64,000 nucleotides of DNA from Chitinophagales bacterium (GCA_017303395.1 JAFLBN010000005.1:124001-188000); one strand, 5' to 3'. Positions 35,115 to 44,006 are shown, counted from the first letter of the stretch. The notes: generated by a model not told the origin, from the sequence alone. Made by a program: numbers and translations.

Positions 35115-35183
35115 TTACTCCACATCCAGCAATTCACTCATAGATACCTCCAGTGCCTGGGCTATGCTGTATATTGTTCTTAG
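35115..35183 (-). pseudogene. Truncated C-terminal tail of an XRE-family regulator
   Basis: The minus strand encodes RTIYSIAQALEVSMSELLDVE followed by TAA, the usual C-terminal end of an HTH_3 (XRE) domain (compare 'L.TL.kIA.ALgvs..eLl'). Nothing upstream continues the domain: that DNA is the 3' end of an unrelated gene (stop at 35180). It is a broken gene end at the border of the GHKL-STAS operon. Confidence 0.65.
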
Positions 35184-36118
35184 GCGCGTACCTCACCCAC
35201 ATACTCCATCAACCGCTTAGGTACTACAGGCGTGCTGGCTATCATCATGAAGATGAAAAACAACGCTATAGCAGTGCTTATCGCAAAGCCTTGCGCATTG
35301 GGTTTTGCCCTATCTTCAAAAGGTTGGTAGCGCGGGCACAGTACGGCTATTCTTTCATCAGGCATTTTATACTCGTGGGGTATCAGGCTCAGGAATCTTC
35401 TGCGCAGGCTGTTGTCGGGCGGGTTTTCGTAATACACAGGATTGCCTATATCCTCGTTGGCATTGGCAATACGCCGCTCGCTATTGGCCGCAAATGCGTT
35501 AAACACCTGTTCTTGCACATAGCCGCTATTGGTAGTACCCAGTCGCTCTTTATAATAGAGTCCTAACCATACCTGGTTTGTGTACACACTATCGGGGTGT
35601 GCCACAGGCAGCAGTGCGTGGCATACATATACCAGCGCTTTCGTAGAAGAGCCCCTGCCACCACCTTCAATATAATCGTCGTATCCAATCAATGGCACAG
35701 CCACATCTACCTGCATGGTATCTATAGCATAGTACCTCGACAGGCGTTTATGATTTTTTATTTCATTTGCAGATTTCACATGCACCAATCCATAGCACGC
35801 AGCACCAACATAGTTCAGTGCAAAGTTTACAGGCACTACAATAGAGGGCACTATGAAAATATAATAGTAGTAACGACCGTGTTTAACCGGCTTGCCATAC
35901 TTGCCTGTGAAACGAAATATCTTCATGCGCTTGTTCAGCACTATTACAGATAGCACTATCGCCAACAGGGCAGTTATCTCGATGTCAAACTTCAGGTTAT
36001 TGAGCAATAGTATTCTCTCCTTTATTTCTATATACCATTTGGCACCAACCATCAGCGCCAGTATCGTTGCAAATACAAGCAGGTACGGCAGGAATATGAT
36101 TCTAAGTTTTTCGCGCAT
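35180..36118 (-). CDS. Unknown membrane protein
   Basis: A 312-residue protein from ATG 36118 (the frame is open to 36154; MSYMREK at 36127 is another option). It has three to four hydrophobic helices: ~6-24, 36-55, 82-105 and a C-terminal one (~282-302). Between them lies a ~150-residue extracytoplasmic part with VDVAVPLIGYDDYIEGGGRG and YTNQVWLGLYYKERLG. I do not recognise the family. Its stop lies inside the truncated XRE remnant. A duplicated 62-bp promoter segment begins directly upstream of its open frame. Confidence 0.65.
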   Translation of the reverse strand: MREKLRIIFLPYLLVFATILALMVGAKWYIEIKERILLLNNLKFDIEITALLAIVLSVIVLNKRMKIFRFTGKYGKPVKHGRYYYYIFIVPSIVVPVNFALNYVGAACYGLVHVKSANEIKNHKRLSRYYAIDTMQVDVAVPLIGYDDYIEGGGRGSSTKALVYVCHALLPVAHPDSVYTNQVWLGLYYKERLGTTNSGYVQEQVFNAFAANSERRIANANEDIGNPVYYENPPDNSLRRRFLSLIPHEYKMPDERIAVLCPRYQPFEDRAKPNAQGFAISTAIALFFIFMMIASTPVVPKRLMEYVGEVRA

Positions 36119-36154
36119 GTAGGACATAGGACGGGTAAATATACCACAGAACAA

Positions 36155-36216
36155 CCTTATTAACCAAAAGCAATCATTTTGGTTTTCTTGTATATGTTGG
36201 TTAATTTGGTATTAAC
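36155..36216 (+). repeat. Duplicated 62-bp promoter segment, copy 1
   Basis: Identical to 36837-36898. It contains the inverted repeat CCAAAA-N7-TTTTGG and TTTG-N19-TTAATTTG, close to the Bacteroidota promoter consensus, and ends just upstream of a lipoprotein gene. Confidence 0.75.
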
Positions 36217-36226
36217 CTAAATCTAA

Positions 36227-36793
36227 ATGAAAAAACTCCTTGCAATAGCAGCGTCGGTACTCTTGTTGGGTGCTTGCCGCAAAGACCCAGAAGTAACTCC
36301 CCCTGTGGCAAACGGCACAGCAAGTGCCACCATTAACGGCAAAACATGGGTAGGTAACCAATCAGCCTACTCCATAGACTACAAATACAGCAACAGGGTT
36401 TCTTTATCTATTAATATTATAGAAGGCGGCTTAAGTAGGCAACAACTCAATATAGAACGCATTAATTCACAGTTAAAATCGCAACCGATATATGCACGTT
36501 TCGAAAATACATGGGGCACCAACTATAAAGACCGCACTGGCGATAGTTGTTTGGCGATCTTTCATCTGACAGATGATGATATTTTAGAGAACTCTTACAA
36601 TGTATTGGACGGCGATAGCAGAAACATGCTATACGTAGATAGCCATGATGAAACAGCCAAGCGACTGAAAGGCAGATTTTCGTTGGTACTCTACAGAATG
36701 AATATCAAGTCTCCACAAACACAGGGCTTCGGCGATACTTTAATCATCAAAGACGGTGTTTTCGATTTGCCTTATAAAAATAACAAGCCTTAG
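36227..36793 (+). CDS. Lipoprotein of unknown function
   Basis: A 188-residue lipoprotein: lipobox LLLGAC (Cys 17), then a short linker and ASATINGKTWVGNQSAYSI, the start of a beta-sandwich domain often annotated DUF6252-like in Bacteroidota lipoproteins. Four aromatic-rich strands follow. It is driven by promoter copy 1 and closed by a hairpin at 36801. No partner is evident. Confidence 0.65.
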   Translation: MKKLLAIAASVLLLGACRKDPEVTPPVANGTASATINGKTWVGNQSAYSIDYKYSNRVSLSINIIEGGLSRQQLNIERINSQLKSQPIYARFENTWGTNYKDRTGDSCLAIFHLTDDDILENSYNVLDGDSRNMLYVDSHDETAKRLKGRFSLVLYRMNIKSPQTQGFGDTLIIKDGVFDLPYKNNKP

Positions 36794-36800
36794 TTTTTTC

Positions 36801-36831
36801 AAAAAAGCCTCCCCCACCGGGAGGCTTTTTT
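36801..36831. terminator. Terminator hairpin
   Basis: AAAAAAGCCTCCC/GGGAGGCTTTTTT stem around CCACC; same core as the hairpin at 35087. Confidence 0.8.
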
Positions 36832-36836
36832 CATCC

Positions 36837-36898
36837 CCTTATTAACCAAAAGCAATCATTTTGGTTTTCTTGTATATGTTGGTTAATTTGGTATTAAC
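36837..36898 (+). repeat. Duplicated 62-bp promoter segment, copy 2
   Basis: Exact 62-bp copy of 36155-36216, now upstream of the barrel-like protein at 36909. Promoter elements as in copy 1. Confidence 0.75.
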
Positions 36899-36908
36899 TA
36901 CATCTGCT

Positions 36909-37556
36909 ATGAGAAAACTAATCCTCACTACCCTTGCCCTAGCAGCCCTTAGTACGGGCGCTATGGCGCAGTACAACAGCCGTGTACAATTAGAGCTTGG
37001 CAACTTCGGTAGTCCGCAGGCGCGGGGCGGCTTGCAGCTTTTCAATACGGCATACAATTCCGTTGGTTTTTCATTCAGCCACCGTATATATAAAAACATA
37101 GGCTTCAAGCTGTCGCACACCCGTTGGGAGACGTTTGGCGAGCTGACAAACGGTGTTGGCTTCCCCGGTCGCCGTGGTGTAGAAAACGATGTAGATATGG
37201 ACACCGCACCAATGGGCACAATCGTATCCAGAAATTGGTATCATATGGTAGAGCTATCGCCTACCTACAGCCAGCGCTTTGGCAGGCACGAGGTGTATGG
37301 CGCTATAGGCGCATCTTTTGCGCGCGGCTCGGCAGATGTACTCATTAATCGTCCGTCGGGAGACTGGGATTGTTTTCCCAATACACAAGACTACACCCTC
37401 ATGAATCTGGGCGCAGTAGCAGAGGCGGGTTACAACATCCACTATCTGCGTTGCATGAGCACGGGGCTATCTGCCACTGCAAGGTATTACAACAAGCAGT
37501 TCAGCACCTATGCACTGCAACTGAATATCGGTTACAATTTCAACAGCTTTAAATAA
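36909..37556 (+). CDS. Secreted barrel-like protein, paralogue 1
   Basis: A 215-residue protein with a signal peptide (MRKLILTTLALAALSTGAMAQ). YNSRVQLELGNFG is followed by alternating aromatic strands (YKNIGFKLSHTRWE, YSQRFGRHEVYGAIGASFARG) and ends in LQLNIGYNFNSFK, a terminal Phe-containing strand typical of small outer-membrane barrels. ATG 36909 is chosen because the signal peptide starts there. The next gene is a paralogue (same first and last strands). Confidence 0.72.
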   Translation: MRKLILTTLALAALSTGAMAQYNSRVQLELGNFGSPQARGGLQLFNTAYNSVGFSFSHRIYKNIGFKLSHTRWETFGELTNGVGFPGRRGVENDVDMDTAPMGTIVSRNWYHMVELSPTYSQRFGRHEVYGAIGASFARGSADVLINRPSGDWDCFPNTQDYTLMNLGAVAEAGYNIHYLRCMSTGLSATARYYNKQFSTYALQLNIGYNFNSFK

Positions 37557-37563
37557 CAGTATT

Positions 37564-38214
37564 ATGAAACAACTCCTCACTACCCTTGCACTGGCTGCTA
37601 TATGCACAAGTGCTATGGCGCAGTACAATACACGTGTACAATTGCAGGCAGGCAATTTCGGCGCACCCAATGCACTGTATGATAAATATATTGCTCCAAT
37701 GCCCTTAAACAATCTGGGTGCATCTGTGCAGCATAGTATCTATAAAAACATCGGCATCAAAATAAACTATCAACGCTGGATAGACCTTTCAGGAATTGGC
37801 AGCTATTCATCTACAGAATTGCAAGGCAAACTGGGCTATGCGGTAGATTATGGGCTGATGAACCCTGTATCTTTCCGCATCAACTACAATATGATTGATG
37901 CAGCACCTACATACACGCTGCACGCAGGCAAGCATCATGACTTCTTTGGCAGCATCGGCCCATCTGTTGCGTGGGGCTTGATAGGTGATTATGAGATTGA
38001 CTACAGCACGTTTACCGGTATAGACGGGTGTGGCTGGATAGAACCAGTAAAAAAGCGCAGCATAGAAATGGGTGCAGTAGCAGAGGCAGGCTACAACTAT
38101 CGCTTGGGGCGCATCAGCACAGGGCTATCGGGTGCATATAGGTTTTATGGCAATGACTTTACCACCATCAATCTGCAGGTAAATATCGGCTACAATTTCA
38201 ACAGCTTTAAATAA
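37564..38214 (+). CDS. Secreted barrel-like protein, paralogue 2
   Basis: A 216-residue protein, tandem paralogue of the previous gene 7 bp downstream: same signal peptide pattern (LTTLALAAICTSAMAQ), same YNTRVQLQAGNFGAP start, KNIGIKINYQRW centre, GAVAEAGYN and the identical end NIGYNFNSFK. Outer-membrane location inferred. The function is unknown. Confidence 0.72.
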   Translation: MKQLLTTLALAAICTSAMAQYNTRVQLQAGNFGAPNALYDKYIAPMPLNNLGASVQHSIYKNIGIKINYQRWIDLSGIGSYSSTELQGKLGYAVDYGLMNPVSFRINYNMIDAAPTYTLHAGKHHDFFGSIGPSVAWGLIGDYEIDYSTFTGIDGCGWIEPVKKRSIEMGAVAEAGYNYRLGRISTGLSGAYRFYGNDFTTINLQVNIGYNFNSFK

Positions 38215-38223
38215 CCATACTTT

Positions 38224-38775
38224 ATGAAACGCATCCTCACAACCCTGCTACTGGCTACCACATTTGTTGCCTGCAAAAAACAAAACAATGAAATTAAGCC
38301 TGTGCCAACAGACATCATAAAATACTTTGCCTACTACCACGACAACAGTAGCTGGCAGTATATAGATACGCTCAACAAAACAGCGAACACTATTACAATA
38401 CATACCGCGCGCGTAGGCGAAATGGTTGATTCCCGAGAACAGACATTCCGTGCAGAAGGCACAGGGCTTGTAGATGAAAAAGGCTTTGTGTACAACATCG
38501 GCCCAAATACAGTTGACTTACACTCGGCAGATGCAATCACCGAAAGCTACATGCTACTACGATATAACAATGGCATCTTCTATTCTGATGATGGATCTAC
38601 AAAGATTGAGATAATACCCGAGATGCAAGTGTACATGCACAAATACACAAACGTGCTACACTACCACAACCCTTTACGTGCCATCCCCGACATGTGGTTT
38701 GCACCCTACAAGGGGTTGATACAGTATAGGAAAGCAAACAAAACCTATATGGTGAAATCTATAAATGCTATGTAA
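38224..38775 (+). CDS. Lipoprotein of unknown function
   Basis: A 183-residue lipoprotein (LATTFVAC, Cys 18), third gene of the run that starts at 36909 with a 9-bp gap. The mature part has IIKYFAYYHDNSSWQYIDTLNK at its start and a charged beta-rich body. It is probably co-expressed with the two barrel-like proteins as an accessory lipoprotein. The family is unknown. Confidence 0.62.
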   Translation: MKRILTTLLLATTFVACKKQNNEIKPVPTDIIKYFAYYHDNSSWQYIDTLNKTANTITIHTARVGEMVDSREQTFRAEGTGLVDEKGFVYNIGPNTVDLHSADAITESYMLLRYNNGIFYSDDGSTKIEIIPEMQVYMHKYTNVLHYHNPLRAIPDMWFAPYKGLIQYRKANKTYMVKSINAM

Positions 38776-38784
38776 ATAAAAAAC

Positions 38785-38809
38785 GAAAGCCTCCGCACAC
38801 GGGGGCTTT
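38785..38809 (+). terminator. Terminator hairpin
   Basis: AAAGCCTCCG/CGGGGGCTTT stem (one wobble) with loop CACA, followed by TATATTT. Confidence 0.65.
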
Positions 38810-38861
38810 TATATTTACACGCCACCGTGTATCTTCGCCGCCATTATCAGCATACTAACAA

Positions 38862-39416
38862 ATGAAACACTACCTATTAACACTGCTGCTGGCAGCAACT
38901 AGCCTGCATGCCACTGCACAGATAGACGACCCTAAGAAGCCACGCCTGCGCAGGCACCATCCCGGCATAGATTTTATATACATGCCCCAATACTCATTAG
39001 GCAACAATGGTGGCAAAAGAACACTGCAATACAACAGAACTGGCGGCAGCATCAGCTATCGTTTCTGCCTGTTGCCCTTATTGCGTGTAGGCATATTCTA
39101 CGAAAACACTGCCCCCACCAAGATTGATAATACGGTGTACGACATCAACGACATCTACGGCTTCTCGCTCGATTTCCCGATATGGATACAAAACAAAGTG
39201 GCCATAGAACCGGGCATATCCAGCAATATACGTGTACCCACCAGCAACAAGGGGATTAATAACATCGGCTCGCCCATTACCGGCAGCCTGTATATGAATA
39301 TTATGGTACGGATGACGAAATCTGTAGCACTGAGTGCAGAGGTAGCCTCCAGGAAAATGCCCGTATATGGTTATCGGCAATACCCCATGCGCATAGGCAT
39401 GAAGATACTGTTGTAG
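38862..39416 (+). CDS. Outer-membrane-like protein of unknown function
   Basis: A 184-residue protein with a signal peptide (LLTLLLAATSLHATAQ). Strands such as IDFIYMPQYSLGNNGGKRTLQYNRTGGSISY and a C-terminal MRIGMKILL suggest a small barrel. No family recognised. Separate transcription unit ending at the hairpin at 39424. Confidence 0.6.
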   Translation: MKHYLLTLLLAATSLHATAQIDDPKKPRLRRHHPGIDFIYMPQYSLGNNGGKRTLQYNRTGGSISYRFCLLPLLRVGIFYENTAPTKIDNTVYDINDIYGFSLDFPIWIQNKVAIEPGISSNIRVPTSNKGINNIGSPITGSLYMNIMVRMTKSVALSAEVASRKMPVYGYRQYPMRIGMKILL

Positions 39417-39423
39417 AAAAAGA

Positions 39424-39445
39424 AAGCCACCATTTTCGGTGGCTT
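39424..39445. terminator. Bidirectional terminator hairpin
   Basis: AAGCCACC/GGTGGCTT stem with loop ATTTTC between convergent genes. Confidence 0.75.
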
Positions 39446-39459
39446 CGTCATTATAAAAA

Positions 39460-39864
39460 TTAATTAGATGTAAGATGAACCTTGACATTTGAAGAACGGG
39501 GAAACACCATCTCTGCCCCCATAGTGTACGAGCCCGGGCTACCGGGATGCAGGTTTATAATCATAACACCACCGTCATCATCAAAGTCGTAAGTAGCTTT
39601 AATCTGTCTTGCGTCGTATGTCTTCGATGTACCGTCTATTTCACAGTTAAAGTGAATGGTCCAATAATCATCTTCATCCCTCTCTGTAATAAACAAAACC
39701 ACATCTGATGCTTGCCATGGTTTTATTGTAACATTATTCATTACGGTTTCCGGTACACGATCTCCACAAACGTGACCAATACTTATATTAATAGTCGGTG
39801 GAGTGTCAAATCCTAAACCCACATTGTTTACCACCATTAATCTGCCTCCGAAACTTGGATTCAT
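39460..39864 (-). CDS. Small beta-rich protein, paralogue pair member 2
   Basis: A 134-residue cytosolic-type protein (no signal peptide). It shares with the upstream gene the start GGRLMVVNN/GGKILIVNN, EDDYWT, KATYDF/KANYTY followed by D.GGV/D.GAV and the end EMVFPxSxNV, so the two are tandem paralogues. The pattern suggests a single beta-sandwich. No known family; a secreted-without-signal or binding role is guesswork. Confidence 0.62.
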   Translation of the reverse strand: MNPSFGGRLMVVNNVGLGFDTPPTINISIGHVCGDRVPETVMNNVTIKPWQASDVVLFITERDEDDYWTIHFNCEIDGTSKTYDARQIKATYDFDDDGGVMIINLHPGSPGSYTMGAEMVFPRSSNVKVHLTSN

Positions 39865-39913
39865 ATTCGCTAATATTTTTAGTTAGAAATTGAAGTGAAA
39901 TTGTGATGAATAT

Positions 39914-40315
39914 TTAGTTGACCGCCTCTATGGTATCGGTAACATTTTCCGAAAGGGGGAATACCATCTCTACATCATACTTGCCTGAACTATCTCCCTG
40001 CCTTATGTTTACACATATTACTGCGCCTGAATCTTCATACGTATAATTGGCTTTTATTTCCCCTTCAAAAGTCCGAAACCTGCCTGTACCCTGTGGTATC
40101 AGTTTGAATGTCCAATAGTCATCCTCACCCTTCTGAGATGTAAATGTGCCAACTGTAGATGCCTTGTTTATCTCTACTACTTCGTCCAGCACCACCACGG
40201 GAGACCTGCCTGCAAATTGATGGCTCAGTTGTATCAGATAATTTTGACCACTATCAGTCCCAACATTCGTGTTGTTTACGATGAGTATTTTACCTCCGTA
40301 AATGGGTTCGCTCAT
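39914..40315 (-). CDS. Small beta-rich protein, paralogue pair member 1
   Basis: A 133-residue protein, paralogue of the next gene on the same strand. NNTNVGTDSGQNYLIQLSHQ, KGEDDYWTFKLIPQG and GKYDVEMVFPLSENV are its landmarks. No signal peptide, no catalytic motif. The 49-bp gap suggests co-transcription. A beta-sandwich fold is inferred from strand alternation only. Confidence 0.62.
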   Translation of the reverse strand: MSEPIYGGKILIVNNTNVGTDSGQNYLIQLSHQFAGRSPVVVLDEVVEINKASTVGTFTSQKGEDDYWTFKLIPQGTGRFRTFEGEIKANYTYEDSGAVICVNIRQGDSSGKYDVEMVFPLSENVTDTIEAVN

Positions 40316-40534
40316 AATTTATTGATTTATAATGATGAATATATATAAAACGCACAACAAACAAAAACAACATTTACACTATCTCACATTGCAGGTGCAA
40401 TATCTTAAACAAAAGAGTGTTGGCGAATACAGTGCAAGTACACAACGAAACACACAGGATAAAAAACAAAATTATTTTTTGCAATAAAGATACTATTTAC
40501 GTATTTTTGCTATCAATAAAAACACACACAAACC

Positions 40535-40897
40535 ATGAATCCTACACACGAAACCATCAGCACGCTGCTGCGCTATCATGTACTGCTCAACCAATACCGC
40601 CGCAGGTTTATCGATTATTTTATGGATGTTCCGCAAGAGCTGGAAGACATCAACCTGGATGATGTAATACTGGACCTCATAGGCTACCCGGCAGATAATA
40701 CAACACAGTTCTGCAAGCATACCAACGACGATACTACACATATACGTACCGATATAGAAAACCTCTTTTGCCGCGACCAGTGGTACACCCTCGGTTACGA
40801 TGCTACGGAAGAAAACATTCCCCACATCACCCGCCGCCTGCTTAGCGACTACTATACGCTACGGGTGCAGCGCCCCAACCTTTTTGAAGCTGCGTAG
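40535..40897 (+). CDS. Small protein of unknown function
   Basis: A 120-residue soluble protein (ISTLLRYHVLLNQYRRRFIDYFMDVPQELEDINLDDVILDLIGYP), mostly helical, no known motif. Composition is like the core chromosome. The 285 bp that follow (40898-41182) are very A+T-rich and hold no gene that I can see. Confidence 0.6.
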   Translation: MNPTHETISTLLRYHVLLNQYRRRFIDYFMDVPQELEDINLDDVILDLIGYPADNTTQFCKHTNDDTTHIRTDIENLFCRDQWYTLGYDATEENIPHITRRLLSDYYTLRVQRPNLFEAA

Positions 40898-41182
40898 GTA
40901 GTTAATACAAATCAAAAAAAAACATTTAAATAAAATATATAAATAACTGGTTTTTATATACCTATTTTATAGAAAACAAAAAAAATGACATTTATTTCTT
41001 GCATTCAGATAATTGCCGCTATACATTTAACAAACGATAAATTAATACATATAAAAAAATGACATTCGTTTGTTAACTATACATTAGCACCGTTTAGAGA
41101 TATATCAACGTAGCTTTGTTGAAAATTCTGGTGTTTTCACTGGCAAAAATGACAATTCTAGAATTTATACTTGCAAATTAAT

Positions 41183-41560
41183 ATGGCAAAAGCAAGTAAA
41201 CCAGTAAAAAAGAAGCAAGTCGCTAAACCATCAGATACAGGCAATAATAGCGACTCATGGTACGTTAAGGTCTTTATTGTAATTGGGGATAGATTCGGTC
41301 TACATGGAATAATAACATTCTTTATAATGTTTATATTTCTAAAATTTGGAACGGATGTACAGAAAAAAGAATTTGTTGATAGATTCATATTACTTAAGTA
41401 TGAAAATGGCATACAACCTTATCCTTATTTTATAGTTATAATAGTATGTATATTTTACATTATGACCCTTAGCTACTATTGGAGAAAGCTCAAGATTAAG
41501 CAGCAAAGAATAGTTGACTTAGAGAAAATAATTAATGATATTTTAAATAAAAACGATTAA
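41183..41560 (+). CDS. Two-helix membrane protein of an A+T-rich pair
   Basis: A 125-residue protein from ATG 41183 (MAKASK; the frame is open to 41171). Basic N-terminus (KPVKKKQVAKPSD), helix 1 (~38-54, IITFFIMFIFLKF), helix 2 (~84-102, FIVIIVCIFYIMTLSYYW) and a short coiled tail (KIKQQRIVDLEKIINDIL). The family is unknown. The next gene starts 11 bp later. Both are markedly A+T-rich, unlike flanking genes. Confidence 0.6.
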   Translation: MAKASKPVKKKQVAKPSDTGNNSDSWYVKVFIVIGDRFGLHGIITFFIMFIFLKFGTDVQKKEFVDRFILLKYENGIQPYPYFIVIIVCIFYIMTLSYYWRKLKIKQQRIVDLEKIINDILNKND

Positions 41561-41571
41561 AACATATACTT

Positions 41572-42108
41572 ATGTTACTTACAATAGTTTATTATGTAGT
41601 ACCTATATTAGTTTTAATAGGTGTTTATAATCGATACCGTGTTAGCAACCTTACCCTATCGTCTGCATATCGTATTCAGGAATTGGAGATGAGGTTACTA
41701 TATTTAAAAAAGAACAACCCTAACATAATAAATAATGAAGGATATAATTTCTTAATTGAATTAATGCCAAAAGTACGAGAGTCTTTAAGTGATGTGTCAT
41801 TGTTACAAATCTTATACTTAAAACGAAAATACAAAGGCAAAGACCCAGAAATAATATCAATGGAAGCGAACCTAAAGAAAGACGAACATCTCAGTAATAT
41901 ATATTCGCGACTAATCAGCGTGGTTGTGCCATTCATTCTTGACAAGTCATTAATTCTACATACTACAAAAAAAACATACTTATTTTGCAAGTGGGTTGCA
42001 TGTCTATTTCATAAATCAAATGATAGAAATAATCTTCAAAAAATAAAAAGTGACATAAAAGACACTTTAATTCATATGGAAATGCCGACTTTTAGATACG
42101 CATCCTAA
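41572..42108 (+). CDS. Membrane-anchored protein of an A+T-rich pair
   Basis: A 178-residue protein with one N-terminal helix (~2-18, LLTIVYYVVPILVLIGVY) and a long hydrophilic helical part (LSSAYRIQELEMRLLYLKKN; LIELMPKVRESLSDVSLLQIL). A short second hydrophobic stretch lies near ~135. The family is unknown. It could work with the upstream two-helix protein as an accessory or defence-like pair, judged from composition and coupling only. A hairpin terminator follows at 42137. Confidence 0.6.
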   Translation: MLLTIVYYVVPILVLIGVYNRYRVSNLTLSSAYRIQELEMRLLYLKKNNPNIINNEGYNFLIELMPKVRESLSDVSLLQILYLKRKYKGKDPEIISMEANLKKDEHLSNIYSRLISVVVPFILDKSLILHTTKKTYLFCKWVACLFHKSNDRNNLQKIKSDIKDTLIHMEMPTFRYAS

Positions 42109-42136
42109 TTGCTAACTATATTTTTCTTCTAACAAC

Positions 42137-42164
42137 AAAGCCCCATACGTCTGCATGGGGCTTT
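42137..42164. terminator. Bidirectional terminator hairpin
   Basis: AAAGCCCCAT/ATGGGGCTTT stem with loop ACGTCTGC between convergent genes. Confidence 0.78.
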
Positions 42165-42191
42165 TGATATTTTATACGAGTATCATTGTCG

Positions 42192-43832
42192 TTACTCTAT
42201 CGCTATCTGTTTGGTTAGCACCGCATCGCCTGTTTGCAGCTTTACGGTATAGATGCCTGCAGGTTGCTGCATACGGATGGTTTCCTTTCTGCTGTTTACT
42301 TGTTGCTCATATACTTTTCTGCCCACAGCATCGTACACCTGTAGTGTGCCTTTTGTAAAATTGGCATCATCCAATTGCAGGGTAAATGTACCGTTGTTGG
42401 GGTTGGGGTATAGCGCAAATGATGCTTCAGCTATTGTTGCAATACCTACAGACTGGCCTGTTGTATCCTTCAGCTTCCATAGCTCTATACCGCCGGATGT
42501 ATAATTGGCTGCAAAGTACAAAGACGAATCCTGATCGAACATAAAAAACTCGGAAGTCTGTCCTGTAGGAGCGGTAACCGAAGCAACTGCAGGAGCTATC
42601 ACCTTAGTACCCGCAGCAGTACCATCGCTTATCCACAGCTGATAATCTGCTCCTGTTTGTATAGCGGTGAAGTACAAGTGCTTTTTATATACAGTTAAAT
42701 ATCTGGCAATTGACGACCCTCCGCTATTCAGCTTTTTAAACACTTGCGTACCAGCAGCCGTACCGTCTGTTACCCATAGCTCCGTTGTTCCGCTATTGTC
42801 TCTTGCCTGAAAATATAGTTTGTTATTGTAAGAACAAAAATGATCGGGGAAAGATGTATTATTGCCGCTGTAGATGTCTTTCAGCATTTGCGTGCCCGCA
42901 CTTGTACCATCTGTAATCCAAAGCTCAGCGCCATTGGTGCCATCAGTAGCTTTGAAATAAACCTTACCGTTATTTTCAACAAAAGTAACTAAGCCCGAAG
43001 CGCCACTTGCAGCGCCCGGGGTGATGTCTTTCAGCAACTTTGTACCTGTTGCGGTACCGTCAGATGTCCATACTTCAAAACCTTCGGTATTAGTAGATGC
43101 GGTAAAGTAAAGTGTATTGCCGATAGCAGTGAGATTTGCAGGGACACTACCCTGACCACCCGTTTGTATATCCTTTACCATAGTAGTACCTGCAACAGTA
43201 CCGTCACTTACCCACAGTTCATCACCATTAGTACCATTGTTTGCCGTAAAGAAAAATTTGCTGTTGCACACAACAAAATTTTTGGCACCACTGCTCATAC
43301 CACCGGGACTTATTTCTAAAAACAGTTTCGTACCTGCAGGAGTACCGTCGGTTTCCCACACTTCTATTCCAAAGCTGTTATCACCGGCTCCCATATAAAT
43401 TTTACCATTCAATACCGCCATGGAATTGAGAATGATACTACCGGCACCTGTGTTGATATCTTTGAGCATTTGCGTACCTGCTTCGGTACCGTCTGTCACC
43501 CAGCACTCACTACCGTTGGTACCGTCATCTGCAACAAAAACAACATTGTTGCCCAATGGCGTTAACCTAATTGGGAAAGAACTACCAATACCGGGTTTTA
43601 TATCCTTCAGCATTTTTGTGCCTGCAACAGTACCGTCACTTATCCACAGCTCTGTACCATTGGCATCCGTAAAAGCACTGAAAACAAATTTGCTTCCCAG
43701 CTTTGCAAAATTTTTGGGTGTAGAATTGATTGTGGCCCCCAAGTTCAGATTGAACCCGGTAAACACAGGTATTGGCTGTGCTTGTGTACATACTGCAGAC
43801 AGACACAAAGCCAGGGTAAGGAATCGTTTCAT
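42192..43832 (-). CDS. ELWxxDGT-repeat protein with T9SS sorting domain
   Basis: A 546-residue secreted protein with a signal peptide (ALCLSAVCTQAQ). About nine repeats of ~47 residues carry ELWISDGTVAGTKMLKDI-type motifs with GNxVYF/LYFxA strands, a beta-propeller-like array known as ELWxxDGT repeats. The C-terminal ~75 residues are a T9SS type A sorting domain (ALYPNPNNGTFTLQL, VYDAVGRKVYEQQV, GIYTVKLQTGD), so the protein should cross the outer membrane and be surface-attached or released. Its role, such as adhesion or binding, is unknown. Confidence 0.88.
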   Translation of the reverse strand: MKRFLTLALCLSAVCTQAQPIPVFTGFNLNLGATINSTPKNFAKLGSKFVFSAFTDANGTELWISDGTVAGTKMLKDIKPGIGSSFPIRLTPLGNNVVFVADDGTNGSECWVTDGTEAGTQMLKDINTGAGSIILNSMAVLNGKIYMGAGDNSFGIEVWETDGTPAGTKLFLEISPGGMSSGAKNFVVCNSKFFFTANNGTNGDELWVSDGTVAGTTMVKDIQTGGQGSVPANLTAIGNTLYFTASTNTEGFEVWTSDGTATGTKLLKDITPGAASGASGLVTFVENNGKVYFKATDGTNGAELWITDGTSAGTQMLKDIYSGNNTSFPDHFCSYNNKLYFQARDNSGTTELWVTDGTAAGTQVFKKLNSGGSSIARYLTVYKKHLYFTAIQTGADYQLWISDGTAAGTKVIAPAVASVTAPTGQTSEFFMFDQDSSLYFAANYTSGGIELWKLKDTTGQSVGIATIAEASFALYPNPNNGTFTLQLDDANFTKGTLQVYDAVGRKVYEQQVNSRKETIRMQQPAGIYTVKLQTGDAVLTKQIAIE

Positions 43833-44006
43833 AACTAAGAGAGTTTTTTTATACTACTGAAGTTAGGACTTCTGTATATCTATACATCTTAAAATGTTTT
43901 AATCTGCAATTGCAGCAAAAAGGTATTTCAAATACCATAAGCGTTTATTATATTGTGTATGGGAGTTTTGTTTATCGTTTATTCATCCTCACAACCTCAA
44001 AAAAAT

